DNA of 64,000 nt from the NCBI GenBank assembly GCA_902578255.1, contig CACHCH010000004.1, positions 32,566-96,565 of the forward strand. The letters run 5' to 3'. How positions within the stretch are numbered: position 1 is the first letter of the stretch; the number at the start of each line of letters is the position of its first letter. The position numbers and the translations under genes were made by a program. Positions 33,654 to 47,733 of the stretch are shown piece by piece. Source of the DNA: an uncultured Pelagibacteraceae bacterium. Its GTDB lineage: Bacteria > Pseudomonadota > Alphaproteobacteria > Pelagibacterales > Pelagibacteraceae. Under the pieces are notes generated by a model. It was not told where the DNA came from, made no database searches, and saw only the letters and a list, made by a program, of their open reading frames with translations.

Positions 33654-33682
33654 TTGAAGACATAAAGGTCATATGCTAATTA
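33654..33682 (+). promoter_or_regulatory. Putative sigma70-type promoter for atp operon
   Basis: TTGAAG (33654-33659) - 17 nt - TAATTA (33677-33682) in the 108-nt priA-atpH gap. Confidence 0.45.
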
Positions 33683-33726
33683 GAGCCTGATTTTAATTTA
33701 ATCTTCAACATTATAGAGGAACAAAG

Positions 33727-34284
33727 TTGAGCAAAGACACGGGATTTTCAATAACTTCAGCCGAAAGATATTCGCTTGCACTTTATGAGCTATCCAACGA
33801 AAGCAATCTTTTGACTCAAATTGAGGAACAGTGTTTATCTGTCTTAGAATTGATAAACACAAGTGATGACTTTAAAAATTTAATTAAAGATCCAACAACA
33901 AAACAGGATGATTTATTAAAGATTACAAATTCAATTTCAGAAAATTATAAATTTGAAACTTTATTTAAAAATTTTCTAAATTTTTTAATTCAAAAAAGAA
34001 GGTTCTTTTTTTTAGAGAGAATTCTTAAAAATTTTGTTGAGATATGTTCAAAAAAAAGAGGTGAACTTAAAGCAGAATTAAAATCAGCAAAAGAATTATC
34101 TAATGATGAAATAAATAATATTACAGAGGAGCTCACTAAAAATTTTAGCTCAAAAATAAAATTAAACTACAAATATGATAAAAGTTTAATAGGAGGTTTA
34201 GTACTTCAAGTAGAAAGTACTATGGTTGACACCTCAATTAAAAATAAATTACAACAAATTGAAAACAGAATGATAGAGGCATAA
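33727..34284 (+). CDS. atpH: F1F0 ATP synthase delta subunit
   Basis: AERYSLALYELSNE; GGLVLQVESTMVDTSIKNKLQQI; TTG start; first of atpHAGDC. Confidence 0.96.
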   Translation: MSKDTGFSITSAERYSLALYELSNESNLLTQIEEQCLSVLELINTSDDFKNLIKDPTTKQDDLLKITNSISENYKFETLFKNFLNFLIQKRRFFFLERILKNFVEICSKKRGELKAELKSAKELSNDEINNITEELTKNFSSKIKLNYKYDKSLIGGLVLQVESTMVDTSIKNKLQQIENRMIEA

Positions 34285-35820
34285 ATGGAAATCAATCCTT
34301 CAGAAGTTACAAAAATATTAAAAGAACAAATTAAAAATTTTGGTGAAAAGATAGAGGTTACTGAAGTTGGCCAGGTATTATCCGTTGGAGATGGTATTGC
34401 TAGAATTTATGGCTTAGATAATGTTCAGGCCGGTGAGATGGTTGAGTTTGCTGATGGTTCAAAAGGTATGGCTCTTAACTTGGAAAGTGAAAATGTTGGT
34501 GTTGTAATTTTTGGTGACGACAGAAATATCAAAGAAGGTGATATTGTAAAAAGAACAGGAAATATTGTTGATACACCAGTAGGAAAAGAACTTTTGGGTA
34601 GAGTGGTTGATGGTCTTGGAAATCCAATTGATGGAAAAGGAGCGCTTGATAAAAGTGTTAAAAAAACAAGGGTAGAAGTTAAAGCCCCTGGTATTATCCC
34701 GAGACAATCAGTTAGTGAACCAATGCAAACTGGTTTAAAATCAATTGATAGTTTAGTGCCAATTGGAAGAGGTCAAAGAGAATTAATTATTGGAGATAGA
34801 CAGACAGGTAAAACTGCTGTTGCTGTCGATGCAATTATAAATCAGAAAAAAATTAACGAGTCAGGTGATGAGAAACAAAAATTATACTGTATCTATGTTG
34901 CAGTAGGTCAAAAAAGATCAACAGTAAGACAAATTCAAAAAACTTTAGAAGAAGCTGGAGCAATGGAATACACAACTATTGTTGCTGCTACAGCATCAGA
35001 CTCAGCGCCATTACAATTTTTAGCTCCTTATACAGGATGCGCAATGGGTGAATATTTTAGGGATAATGGAATGCACGCGTTAATTATTTATGATGATCTA
35101 TCGAAACAAGCTGTTGCATATAGACAAATGTCTCTTCTTTTAAGAAGACCTCCAGGAAGGGAAGCTTACCCAGGAGATGTGTTTTATTTGCACAGTAGAT
35201 TATTAGAAAGAGCTGCAAAACTTAGTGATGAACATGGTGGAGGTTCATTAACTGCACTTCCAATAATTGAAACACAAGGAGGTGATGTTTCTGCATTTAT
35301 TCCAACAAATGTTATTTCAATTACAGATGGCCAAATATTTTTAGAAACAGAGCTTTTTAACCAAGGTATTAGACCAGCAATTAACGTTGGTTTGTCTGTA
35401 TCGAGGGTTGGATCTTCAGCTCAAACAAAAGCCATGAAAAAAGTATCAGGCTCCATGAAACTTGAGTTAGCTCAGTACAGAGAAATGGCAGCTTTTGCTC
35501 AATTTGGATCAGATTTAGATGCTTCTACGCAACAACTACTTAATAGAGGTTCAAAATTGACAGAACTTTTAAAACAAAAACAATATTCACCACTGACAGT
35601 CGCAGAGCAAGTAGTATCTGTTTTTTGTGGAGTTAAAGGTTATTTGGATGACATAGATTTAAAAGATATTGCAGAGTTCGAAACAAAAATAATTGAAAAA
35701 TGCAAATCTGATAAGCCTGAAATAATTGACTCTATCCAAAGTTCTGGAAAACTTGAAGAAGATAAAGAAAAACTATTGGTAGAAGTAATCACGCAACTTA
35801 AACAAAACTTTAAATCATAA
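34285..35820 (+). CDS. atpA: F1F0 ATP synthase alpha subunit
   Basis: [15 protein letters not shown] Walker [31 protein letters not shown]. Confidence 0.99.
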   Translation: MEINPSEVTKILKEQIKNFGEKIEVTEVGQVLSVGDGIARIYGLDNVQAGEMVEFADGSKGMALNLESENVGVVIFGDDRNIKEGDIVKRTGNIVDTPVGKELLGRVVDGLGNPIDGKGALDKSVKKTRVEVKAPGIIPRQSVSEPMQTGLKSIDSLVPIGRGQRELIIGDRQTGKTAVAVDAIINQKKINESGDEKQKLYCIYVAVGQKRSTVRQIQKTLEEAGAMEYTTIVAATASDSAPLQFLAPYTGCAMGEYFRDNGMHALIIYDDLSKQAVAYRQMSLLLRRPPGREAYPGDVFYLHSRLLERAAKLSDEHGGGSLTALPIIETQGGDVSAFIPTNVISITDGQIFLETELFNQGIRPAINVGLSVSRVGSSAQTKAMKKVSGSMKLELAQYREMAAFAQFGSDLDASTQQLLNRGSKLTELLKQKQYSPLTVAEQVVSVFCGVKGYLDDIDLKDIAEFETKIIEKCKSDKPEIIDSIQSSGKLEEDKEKLLVEVITQLKQNFKS

Positions 35821-35826
35821 TAAAAA

Positions 35827-38122
<2,296 letters not shown>

Positions 38123-38123
<1 letters not shown>

Positions 38124-38515
38124 TGAGTGAAGAATTTAAAATTGAAATTGTAAATCCAGAAAAATCTTTTTTAGTAAAAGATGACGTTTCCGAAGTTGTT
38201 GTGCCTGCCTATGAAGGAGAAATGGGAATATTAAAAGATCATATTTCAATTATTTCTTTTTTAAAGCCTGGAATTGTTAAAATTTTATCAAAATCAGGTA
38301 ATGAAAGTTATTATATTGAAGATGGCATTGTTGAATTTAAAAATAATAATCTTTCAATTCTAACTAGCTCCATATTTAATATTGCTGATATGGATAAATC
38401 CAAAAAACAAGATTTACTGAAACAAGCGGAGGAAGAATCTGGTAAGGAAGAAATAAATGACCAGTCTAGGTATTTAATTGATCAAAAAATCGAAGTTTTA
38501 AAAACGCTCAATTAG
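38123..38515 (+). CDS. atpC: F1F0 ATP synthase epsilon subunit
   Basis: Position after atpD; KIEIVNPEKSFLVKDDVSEVVVPAYEGEMGILKDH. Confidence 0.96.
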
Positions 38516-38985
38516 ATTAATTTTTCAACTTTTTCTTGTACTTCTTTGTAAACATGCAACTTAAAATCTACCACTACTTTAGTTAGTTGATCTAGCTCTA
38601 TCCATTTCCAATCTAAAAACTCTGGATGATGAGTGTTAATATTAATTTCCTTATCCTCACCCGTAAATCTCATTAAAAACCATTTTTGTTTCTGCCCTCT
38701 ATATTTACCCTTCCAAATAATACCTAGCAGACGTTCTGGAAGTTCATAAGTTATCATACCATCTAACTCTTTGATAAGTTTAACGCTTTTAATACTAGTT
38801 TCTTCTTCTAGCTCTCTATAAGCAGCCTTCAAAAAATCTTCACCAGAGTCAACTCCTCCCTGAGGCATCTGCCAAAAATTTTTTGGATTATCAATTCTCT
38901 TTGCTACGAATACTTTGTTTTCTTCATTTAAAACTACAATTCCCACGCCACTTCTTAGTGGTAAGTTGCTATATTTCTTATCCAT
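38512..38985 (-). CDS. rppH: RNA pyrophosphohydrolase (Nudix)
   Basis: LPLRSGVGIVVLNEENKVFVAKR; Nudix box GGVDSGEDFLKAAYRELEEETSI. Confidence 0.93.
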   Translation of the reverse strand: MDKKYSNLPLRSGVGIVVLNEENKVFVAKRIDNPKNFWQMPQGGVDSGEDFLKAAYRELEEETSIKSVKLIKELDGMITYELPERLLGIIWKGKYRGQKQKWFLMRFTGEDKEININTHHPEFLDWKWIELDQLTKVVVDFKLHVYKEVQEKVEKLI

Positions 38986-38986
38986 A

Positions 38987-40126
38987 TTATCCGTTGAGTA
39001 ACTTAATGGCGTAACTTAGTTGATTGTCTGTTTCACTCTTTATCTTAAAATCATCTCCGTCTTCATTGATTTCTATATCAGGTCTGACACCGACCTCAGA
39101 AATAGACTTTCCAGACGGCAGATAATATTTTGCAACAGTTAATCGTATAGCACCTTTATTTTTAAGTGGAATTATCGATTGAACAGATCCTTTTCCATAA
39201 CTGTTTTCTCCAACAATTATTGCTCTTTTATGGTCCTTAAGTGCACCAGCCACTATTTCAGAGGCAGAGGCTGAACCATAATTAATCAATACTAACAATG
39301 TTTTTCCATCTGTAATATCTCCTTTTTTAGCAAACCACTTTCTATTTTCTGATTTTTTTCTACTTTTTGTAGATACTATCTCCCCGTTATTTAAAAAAAA
39401 ATCTGAGATTGTTATAGCTTGAGATAATAGTCCTCCAGGATTATTTCTTAGATCTAAAATAAACGCATTTACACTTTCATTTTTTTTTAATTTTTTAATC
39501 TGTTTTTCAATTTGATCGCTACTATTTTCATTAAATGATGTAAGTCTTATATACCCTATATTATTTTCTAAAATTTCAGATTTGACTGATTGAATTTCTA
39601 TTATTTCTCTAACAATATTAAATGTTAGTGCTTTTTTTTCTCCTCTTCGTCTCACAGTTAGTTCTATTCCAGAACCAACCGGCCCCCTCATCAAATCTAC
39701 AGCTTCTGCCAAGGATTTACCTTGCACTTGAATATTATTTATTTTTACAATGTAGTCACCAGCTTTTAGTCCTGCCTTTGAAGCGGGTGTATCATCTATA
39801 GGTGATATTACCTTAACTACACCAGCCTCCATACTTACTTCAATACCTAAACCTCCAAATTCACCACTTGTCTCTGTTTGCATCTGTTCAAGAATTTTTG
39901 GCGACATATATGCGGAGTAAGGATCAAGAGATTGAAGGAGACCATTGATTGCCGAGTCCATACTTTCAGACTGATTTATCTCATCTACGTATTCTTTATT
40001 TATTTTTTCTAAGACTTCACCAAAAAGATCAATTTTTTTATAAATATCAGTCTCAGCAGTATTTACACTGTTATTAAAAAAAAAAATAGATAAAGAAATT
40101 ATTAAATATGTTTTAAATAATTTCAT
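38987..40126 (-). CDS. ctpA: C-terminal processing peptidase (S41 family, PDZ domain)
   Basis: GGLGIEVSMEAGVVKVISPIDDTPASKAGLKAGDYI PDZ; NYGSASASEIVAGALKDHKRAIIVGENSYGKGSVQ catalytic Ser/Lys. Start likely MKLFKTYLI rather than ORF start 40162. Confidence 0.95.
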   Translation of the reverse strand: MKLFKTYLIISLSIFFFNNSVNTAETDIYKKIDLFGEVLEKINKEYVDEINQSESMDSAINGLLQSLDPYSAYMSPKILEQMQTETSGEFGGLGIEVSMEAGVVKVISPIDDTPASKAGLKAGDYIVKINNIQVQGKSLAEAVDLMRGPVGSGIELTVRRRGEKKALTFNIVREIIEIQSVKSEILENNIGYIRLTSFNENSSDQIEKQIKKLKKNESVNAFILDLRNNPGGLLSQAITISDFFLNNGEIVSTKSRKKSENRKWFAKKGDITDGKTLLVLINYGSASASEIVAGALKDHKRAIIVGENSYGKGSVQSIIPLKNKGAIRLTVAKYYLPSGKSISEVGVRPDIEINEDGDDFKIKSETDNQLSYAIKLLNG

Positions 40127-40473
40127 ATCATAACTTTTTCTTTTGGAATAAATTCTGACCAAATTTTTTCAAGTTCATAAAATTTTCTTTTTTCAGGATG
40201 AAAAATATGAACAATTAAATCTATACCATCAACTAATTTCCATTCATTACTTTGTTTACCCTCAATCTTAGAATCTGGAACTCCATTTTTTTTTAACTTT
40301 TCTAAGACTTGTTCTGATAATGACTGAATATGTCTTGAAGAGGTGCCGCTGGCAATAATCATATAATCAGCCATTGAACTCTTATCTTTTAAATCAATTG
40401 TTATTATGTCCTGTGCTTTATTGAGATCAAGAGTGTTGATTACAATCTTTTTAAGATCTGAAATTTTATCCAT
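40123..40473 (-). CDS. rsfS: Ribosome silencing factor RsfS (Iojap)
   Basis: DKSSMADYMIIASGTSSRHIQSL; EWKLVDGIDLIVHIFHPEKRKFYELEKIW. Confidence 0.95.
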   Translation of the reverse strand: MDKISDLKKIVINTLDLNKAQDIITIDLKDKSSMADYMIIASGTSSRHIQSLSEQVLEKLKKNGVPDSKIEGKQSNEWKLVDGIDLIVHIFHPEKRKFYELEKIWSEFIPKEKVMI

Positions 40474-40490
40474 TAATTAATTTAAGAATA

Positions 40491-41048
40491 TCAAATTTTT
40501 CTTAATTGAGAAGATGAAATGTTGACTTTTTTAAATTCAATAAATTTAAGCACATCTTTATTAAGCTGCTTAAATGTCTTTGATTTTAATGAATTTTTTT
40601 TATAACCATGACGATCAAATACCAAAATGTTGCATTTTTGTGAAATTAATTTCGACATATGCCATTTGTGGAAGCTAATTAAATTATCTGCACCCATTAA
40701 AAAATAGATTTCAATATTTTTATTTTTTTTTAAGTGATTGATGAGATCAATGGTTTTGTTTGATTTAATTAAATTTTCATAAAATTTCACTTTTATAAAT
40801 GAATTTGAGCCAATGATACGTTTACATTCTTTAATTCTTTTTAAAACCGTTGTTTCACTTTCAGCTTTAAAGGGATTTTTTTTTGTTATAGCCCAGATTA
40901 TATTCTGAAGTTGAAATCTCTTTTTTGCTTCTTTAGATATTGCTAAGTGTCCTTTATGTGCAGGATCAAAAGAACCTCCCAGAACCCCGATTTTGATTTT
41001 TTTAGTATTCAATTTATTTTCTTGTTTTTCCTTTACTCGTAACTTCAT
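40491..41048 (-). CDS. nadD: Nicotinate-nucleotide adenylyltransferase
   Basis: IGVLGGSFDPAHKGHLAIS; MGADNLISFHKWH; SSSQLR. Overlaps proA end; true start may be internal. Confidence 0.95.
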   Translation of the reverse strand: MKLRVKEKQENKLNTKKIKIGVLGGSFDPAHKGHLAISKEAKKRFQLQNIIWAITKKNPFKAESETTVLKRIKECKRIIGSNSFIKVKFYENLIKSNKTIDLINHLKKNKNIEIYFLMGADNLISFHKWHMSKLISQKCNILVFDRHGYKKNSLKSKTFKQLNKDVLKFIEFKKVNISSSQLRKI

Positions 41049-42264
41049 ATTTATAAGAAACTAATTGATTTAATCCTACAGGTCCTCTTGGAGGTAATAT
41101 ATTTGTAGAAATTCCTACTTCTCCACCGAATCCAAATTCTCCACCGTCAGCAAATTGAGTTGATGTATTATGCATAGCAATTGAGCTTTTAATATTCCTT
41201 AAAAAGTTTTTGGCTGTTTTTTTATTATTTGTAATTATACAATCTGTGTGCATTGTTCCATATTTGTTTATATGATCAATACTTTCTTCAAGATTATTTA
41301 CAATTTTTACTGATACTGCAGGCGCTAAATATTCTGTAGACCAATTTTTCTCTTTAGCTGGTAATATTTTTCCCATGTAATACTTTTTTAAAAACTTATT
41401 TCCATATATTTTGCAATTTTTATTTTGTAGTTCTTTCAAAATTGGATTACAAAATTTTTTTGCAACTTTTTTATGAATCAGAATAGTTTCTGTTGCACCG
41501 CAGATACTTGTATTTCTTAATTTTGCATTAAAAACAACTTTTTTTGCCATAGTTAAAGTTGCATCTTTATCAACATATGTATGACAAAGTCCTTCAAGGT
41601 GCCCAATAATTGGTACACTAGATAAATCTTGAACTCTTTTTACTAAGTTTTTCCCTCCTCTAGGAATAATTACATCAATATATTTTTTCATACCTGACAG
41701 CATTATATCCACAACTCTTCTCTGTTTTGTATCAATGAATTGAATAAAGTTTTCGTCAACTTTATTAACTTTAAGTGCTTTTCGAAAAATCTTTGCTAAA
41801 ATTTTATTAGTATTTATTGCTTCTGAACCACCTTTCAAAATTACTGGATTTCCAGATTTAAAGCATAGACTAGCTACATCAGAGGTAACGTTTGGCCTAC
41901 TCTCGTAAATGACTCCAATTACTCCTATAGGTATTGATATTTTACTAATATTCAAACCATTAGGCCTTTTCCATTTTTCTAAAGTATTTCCAACTGGATC
42001 TTTTAATTTTGCAATTTTAATAATTGAATTTTGAATATTTTTTAACTTAGTTTCATTTATTAAAAGTCTATTAATTAAATTATTTTTAATACCTGTTTTT
42101 TTGGCGAAATTTGCATCTTTTAAGTTTTGCTTAAGTATTAATTTTTTTTCATTACCTAATAATTCTGCGTATTTATTTAATACTTTATTTTTGATTTTTG
42201 TATCAATTTTCTGTTCAAAAGCTTTTCTTGCTTTTCTTCCAACTAAATTCATATATTTGATCAT
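41014..42264 (-). CDS. proA: Gamma-glutamyl phosphate reductase
   Basis: IGVIGVIYESRPNVTSDVASLCFKSGNPVILKGGSEA; FADGGEFGFGGEVGISTNILPPRGPVGL. Confidence 0.97.
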   Translation of the reverse strand: MIKYMNLVGRKARKAFEQKIDTKIKNKVLNKYAELLGNEKKLILKQNLKDANFAKKTGIKNNLINRLLINETKLKNIQNSIIKIAKLKDPVGNTLEKWKRPNGLNISKISIPIGVIGVIYESRPNVTSDVASLCFKSGNPVILKGGSEAINTNKILAKIFRKALKVNKVDENFIQFIDTKQRRVVDIMLSGMKKYIDVIIPRGGKNLVKRVQDLSSVPIIGHLEGLCHTYVDKDATLTMAKKVVFNAKLRNTSICGATETILIHKKVAKKFCNPILKELQNKNCKIYGNKFLKKYYMGKILPAKEKNWSTEYLAPAVSVKIVNNLEESIDHINKYGTMHTDCIITNNKKTAKNFLRNIKSSIAMHNTSTQFADGGEFGFGGEVGISTNILPPRGPVGLNQLVSYKYEVTSKGKTRK

Positions 42265-44368
<2,104 letters not shown>

Positions 44369-44371
44369 CTA

Positions 44372-44626
44372 TTAATTGGGCTTTACTGAAACGAAAGTTC
44401 TATCTGCTTTTGATTTTTTGAATACAACTTTACCTTTAACTATTGAAAAAATAGAATGATCTTTACCCATGCCTACATTCTCACCAGGAAAAATTTTAGT
44501 TCCTCTTTGTCTTACAATTATATTACCAGGTACGACTGTTTCACCGCCATATTTTTTAACACCCAATCTTCGTCCGGCACTATCTCGTCCGTTTCTTGAT
44601 GATCCACCTGCTTTTTTTGTTGCCAT
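44372..44626 (-). CDS. rpmA: 50S ribosomal protein L27
   Basis: [29 protein letters not shown]. Confidence 0.98.
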   Translation of the reverse strand: MATKKAGGSSRNGRDSAGRRLGVKKYGGETVVPGNIIVRQRGTKIFPGENVGMGKDHSIFSIVKGKVVFKKSKADRTFVSVKPN

Positions 44627-44639
44627 AATTTACCTTGTT

Positions 44640-45038
44640 TTATTTGCTTACCGCTTCTTTAGTTTCTTCTTTTTTTGGCTTTTTAGAAACTTTTTCAGCT
44701 TCAGATAAAACTTTACCATCTTTTGAAAAAATTTTATTTATTCTTATCATAGAATACTCTTGTCGATGTCCATTTTTTCTTCTTGAATTGTGTCTTCTTC
44801 TTTTTTTAAAAATTAGTATAGTTCTATTTTTACTGTTTTTAATTAAATCAGCTTCGACTTTTGCTCCACTCACATGAGGAGCTCCGACCTCAATAGATTT
44901 ATCATCCCCATATGCTAGGATTTCATTAAATTCGATTTTTGTTTCAGGTTTTGAATCTGGAAGCTTCTCTATCTTAAGAATTTCTCCAGACTTTACTTTA
45001 TATTGTTTTCCACCTGTTTTTATAACTGCGTAAGACAT
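44640..45038 (-). CDS. rplU: 50S ribosomal protein L21 with Lys/Glu-rich C-terminal extension
   Basis: [52 protein letters not shown]. Confidence 0.97.
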   Translation of the reverse strand: MSYAVIKTGGKQYKVKSGEILKIEKLPDSKPETKIEFNEILAYGDDKSIEVGAPHVSGAKVEADLIKNSKNRTILIFKKRRRHNSRRKNGHRQEYSMIRINKIFSKDGKVLSEAEKVSKKPKKEETKEAVSK

Positions 45039-45065
45039 AGTATGAATATTTATTTAAGTATTCGC

Positions 45066-45093
45066 AATATAGTTGTAGCTAAGTTTTAGTCAA
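45066..45093 (-). promoter_or_regulatory. Putative sigma70-type promoter for rplU-rpmA-obgE
   Basis: Minus strand TTGACT (45093-45088) - 16 nt - TATATT (45071-45066). Confidence 0.5.
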
Positions 45094-45103
45094 GCCGAAT
45101 TAA

Positions 45104-45823
45104 CTAGAAATTATCCTTTAAATCTCGCAGTTTTGAAAAGGTTTTGACATCTTTTGCTCTTAGAAAAATATTGCAATCCAATTCTTCTTTAAGTGTAGAC
45201 GGAATTGTGGGCAAGCTATTCTTTAACTTTATTTGAATATTTTGTATTTTTTTTTTAAGATTTAAATTTTCAGAGTCATGTTTGATACAAAATTTTGAAT
45301 TATTAAGAGTATATTCGTGACCACAATAAATTTGTGTATCAAGAGGCATAGCTTTAATCTTATTTAAAGAACTAAACATTTGTTCGTAGGTACCTTCAAA
45401 AATTCTCCCACAGCCAAGGGAAAAAAGAGTATCTCCAGTAAATAGTAATTTATCTTTATAAAAATGAAAACAAATATGGCCCTTAGTATGTCCAGGAACA
45501 TGAATTATTTTAGCTGCAAAATTATCACTTTTCCATATTTCATTGTCTTCAAGACAAATATCAATTTCTGGAATTCTTTCTGAATCATGTTTAAAGCCAA
45601 CAACAATACTATTATATTTTTTTTTTAATTCCTTATTACCTCCAATATGATCAAAATGATGATGAGTATTTAAAATATATTTTAGATTAATATTTTTATT
45701 TTTTAGATAATCAATTACTGGACTGGCCTCGCTTGGGTCAACAATACATGCCAAATTATTGGTCTCATCTACAATTAAATAACTATAATTATCTTGGAGA
45801 CATGAAATTATTTCTACTTTCAT
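45104..45823 (-). CDS. gloB: Hydroxyacylglutathione hydrolase (glyoxalase II)
   Basis: NTHHHFDHIGGNKEL; HVPGHTKGHICFHFYKDKLLFTGDTLFSLGCGRIFEGT; YCGHEYTLNN. Confidence 0.95.
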   Translation of the reverse strand: MKVEIISCLQDNYSYLIVDETNNLACIVDPSEASPVIDYLKNKNINLKYILNTHHHFDHIGGNKELKKKYNSIVVGFKHDSERIPEIDICLEDNEIWKSDNFAAKIIHVPGHTKGHICFHFYKDKLLFTGDTLFSLGCGRIFEGTYEQMFSSLNKIKAMPLDTQIYCGHEYTLNNSKFCIKHDSENLNLKKKIQNIQIKLKNSLPTIPSTLKEELDCNIFLRAKDVKTFSKLRDLKDNF

Positions 45824-45824
45824 T

Positions 45825-46427
45825 TTATTTCTCTATTAAAAATATTCCTAGATTTGCAAAAAAATTTTTAATTGTTAAATTGCTATCATTTATTATTGAA
45901 ACATCCTGATTATTTATAGCCAATGATTTAAAGATTTTGATGTTTCTTGATTTTGCAAAGTAAAAAAAATCCTTTATTGAACACATATGAATATTAGGAG
46001 TATTGTACCACTCATCTGGTAATGTCTTAGTAATTGGCATTGTGCCTTTTATAAGCAAATGAAGTCTGACTCTCCAATAACCAAAGTTTGGAATAGTTAC
46101 AATCGCTTTTTTTCCAACTCTTAAAAGTTCGTTTATAACTAGCTCAGGGTTTAAGAAAGCTTGAAGAGTTTGACTAAGAACAACATATTCGAAAGATTTG
46201 TCTGGAAATTGTTTTAGATCTTTTTCTGCATTTCCTTCAATGACAGTCAATCCTTTTGCAATACACTCTTGTACTTTACTTTTTGATATCTCCAGTCCTC
46301 TAATATTAGTATTTTTATTATTTTTTAAAAACTCCATTAAAATTCCATCTCCACAACCTACATCTAATACTTTTTTATCTTTTTCAATTAATTCAGCTAT
46401 TACTTGAAATTCATTTTTCATAATCAA
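45825..46427 (-). CDS. metW: Methionine biosynthesis protein MetW
   Basis: VLDVGCGDGILMEFL; YVVLSQTLQAFLNPELVINELLRVGKKAIVTIPNFGYWRVRLHLLIKGTMPITKTLPDEWYNTPNIHMCSIKDF; adjacent to metX. Confidence 0.95.
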   Translation of the reverse strand: MIMKNEFQVIAELIEKDKKVLDVGCGDGILMEFLKNNKNTNIRGLEISKSKVQECIAKGLTVIEGNAEKDLKQFPDKSFEYVVLSQTLQAFLNPELVINELLRVGKKAIVTIPNFGYWRVRLHLLIKGTMPITKTLPDEWYNTPNIHMCSIKDFFYFAKSRNIKIFKSLAINNQDVSIINDSNLTIKNFFANLGIFLIEK

Positions 46428-47542
46428 TTTTCTGTATAAGATTTATCTAAAAAGTTTTTAAGCGCACTTAAAAAGTCTGGAACATCTAATAAAAAGGAGT
46501 CGTGACCTTTGTCAGACTCTATCTCAACAAAACCTACATCTGCACCAATAGAATTTAAGGCAATTACAATGTCTTTGTTTTCTTGAGTTGGATAAAGCCA
46601 GTCAGATGTAAATGATATTATAAAAAACTTTGCTCTTGTAGCTCTAAAAGCGTCAGATAAATTACCCTTGTATTGTTTTGCTAAGTCAAAATAATCCATT
46701 GCTCTTGTAATATAAAGATAGCTATTTGCATCAAATCTGTCGACAAATACTGAACCTTGATATCTTAAATAACTTTCTATCTGAAAATCTGCATCAAAAC
46801 CAAATTTCAAATCCTCTCGTTCTTGTAGTTTTCTTCCAAATTTTTCTTGAAGACCTTTTTTTGAAAGATAAGTTATATGAGCAGCCATTCTTGCAACAGC
46901 CAAACCTTTATTTGGGACTGTATTTTTAGATGAATAATCTCCATCTTTCCAATTACTATCAGCAGCTATTGCCTGTCTTCCTAATTCATTAAATGCAATA
47001 TTTTGCGCTGAGTGACTGGACGTACATGCAATTGGGATAACAGTTTTAGCTTTATCAGGAAAATTACTTATAAATTGAAGTACCTGCATACCACCCATAG
47101 AGCCACCTGCGATCGAAAAAAGTTTATATATACCAAAATGGTCAAGCAAATTGTATTGAGCATTAACCATATCGTTAATAGTTATAACTGGAAAATTTGT
47201 ACCAAAAGCAGTCCCAGTATTAGGGTCTTCATGGCTTGGTCCAAAAGAACCCATGCATCCACCAATTACATTTGCACAAATAACAAAGTATTTTTTGGTA
47301 TCAATTGCTTTATCAGGACCAACTGCATAAGACCACCAACCATCTTTCTTTGTTATTGGATTTTGGCCAGTGACAAATTGATCTCCTGTTAATGCATGAA
47401 AAACCAAAATAGCATTATCTTTTTTTTCATTTAATGAACCATAAGTTTCATATGCAATTGGGAATTCATTAATAGTTTTCCCACAATCTAACTTTAATGG
47501 TTTTTTTACTATCAAGGTTTTAATATTATTCTCAGCACTCAT
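46424..47542 (-). CDS. metX: Homoserine O-acetyltransferase (or succinyltransferase) MetX
   Basis: FHALTGDQFVTGQNP; SIAGGSMGGMQVLQ nucleophile elbow; GHDSFLLD. Confidence 0.95.
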   Translation of the reverse strand: MSAENNIKTLIVKKPLKLDCGKTINEFPIAYETYGSLNEKKDNAILVFHALTGDQFVTGQNPITKKDGWWSYAVGPDKAIDTKKYFVICANVIGGCMGSFGPSHEDPNTGTAFGTNFPVITINDMVNAQYNLLDHFGIYKLFSIAGGSMGGMQVLQFISNFPDKAKTVIPIACTSSHSAQNIAFNELGRQAIAADSNWKDGDYSSKNTVPNKGLAVARMAAHITYLSKKGLQEKFGRKLQEREDLKFGFDADFQIESYLRYQGSVFVDRFDANSYLYITRAMDYFDLAKQYKGNLSDAFRATRAKFFIISFTSDWLYPTQENKDIVIALNSIGADVGFVEIESDKGHDSFLLDVPDFLSALKNFLDKSYTEN

Positions 47543-47572
47543 AACAAAGCTAATGTTTGAATTGTGAGAAAA

Positions 47573-47626
47573 AAAACTATTTTAGCGGTTTTTTTTAAGC
47601 GCTCGCAATTCAGTTAAATCAGCGCA
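47573..47626 (-). promoter_or_regulatory. SAM-II-like riboswitch aptamer upstream of metX
   Basis: Minus strand GCGCTGATTTAACTGAATTGCGAGCGCTTAAAAAAAACCGCTAAAATAG; P1 GCGCT/AGCGC, conserved GATTTAAC...ATTGC.AGCGC...GCTAAAA pattern typical of SAM-II; downstream metX. Confidence 0.85.
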
Positions 47627-47631
47627 TAATT

Positions 47632-47660
47632 TTTGTACTAGAACTTATTTATTATGTCAA
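47632..47660 (-). promoter_or_regulatory. Putative sigma70-type promoter for SAM-II/metX transcript
   Basis: Minus strand TTGACA (47660-47655) - 17 nt - TACAAA (47637-47632), ending about 7 nt before the aptamer. Confidence 0.6.
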
Positions 47661-47733
47661 TTTTTTTAAAAATTGTCTTATTCTCTATAAAAATTTGTAA
47701 TTTTATCTATAAAGAGCTCATAAAATTAAAAAA

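Noticed and set aside
47012-47392. 126-aa plus-strand ORF opposite metX
   Set aside because: Cys/Asn/Ile-rich antisense frame with no family resemblance; metX is the real gene.
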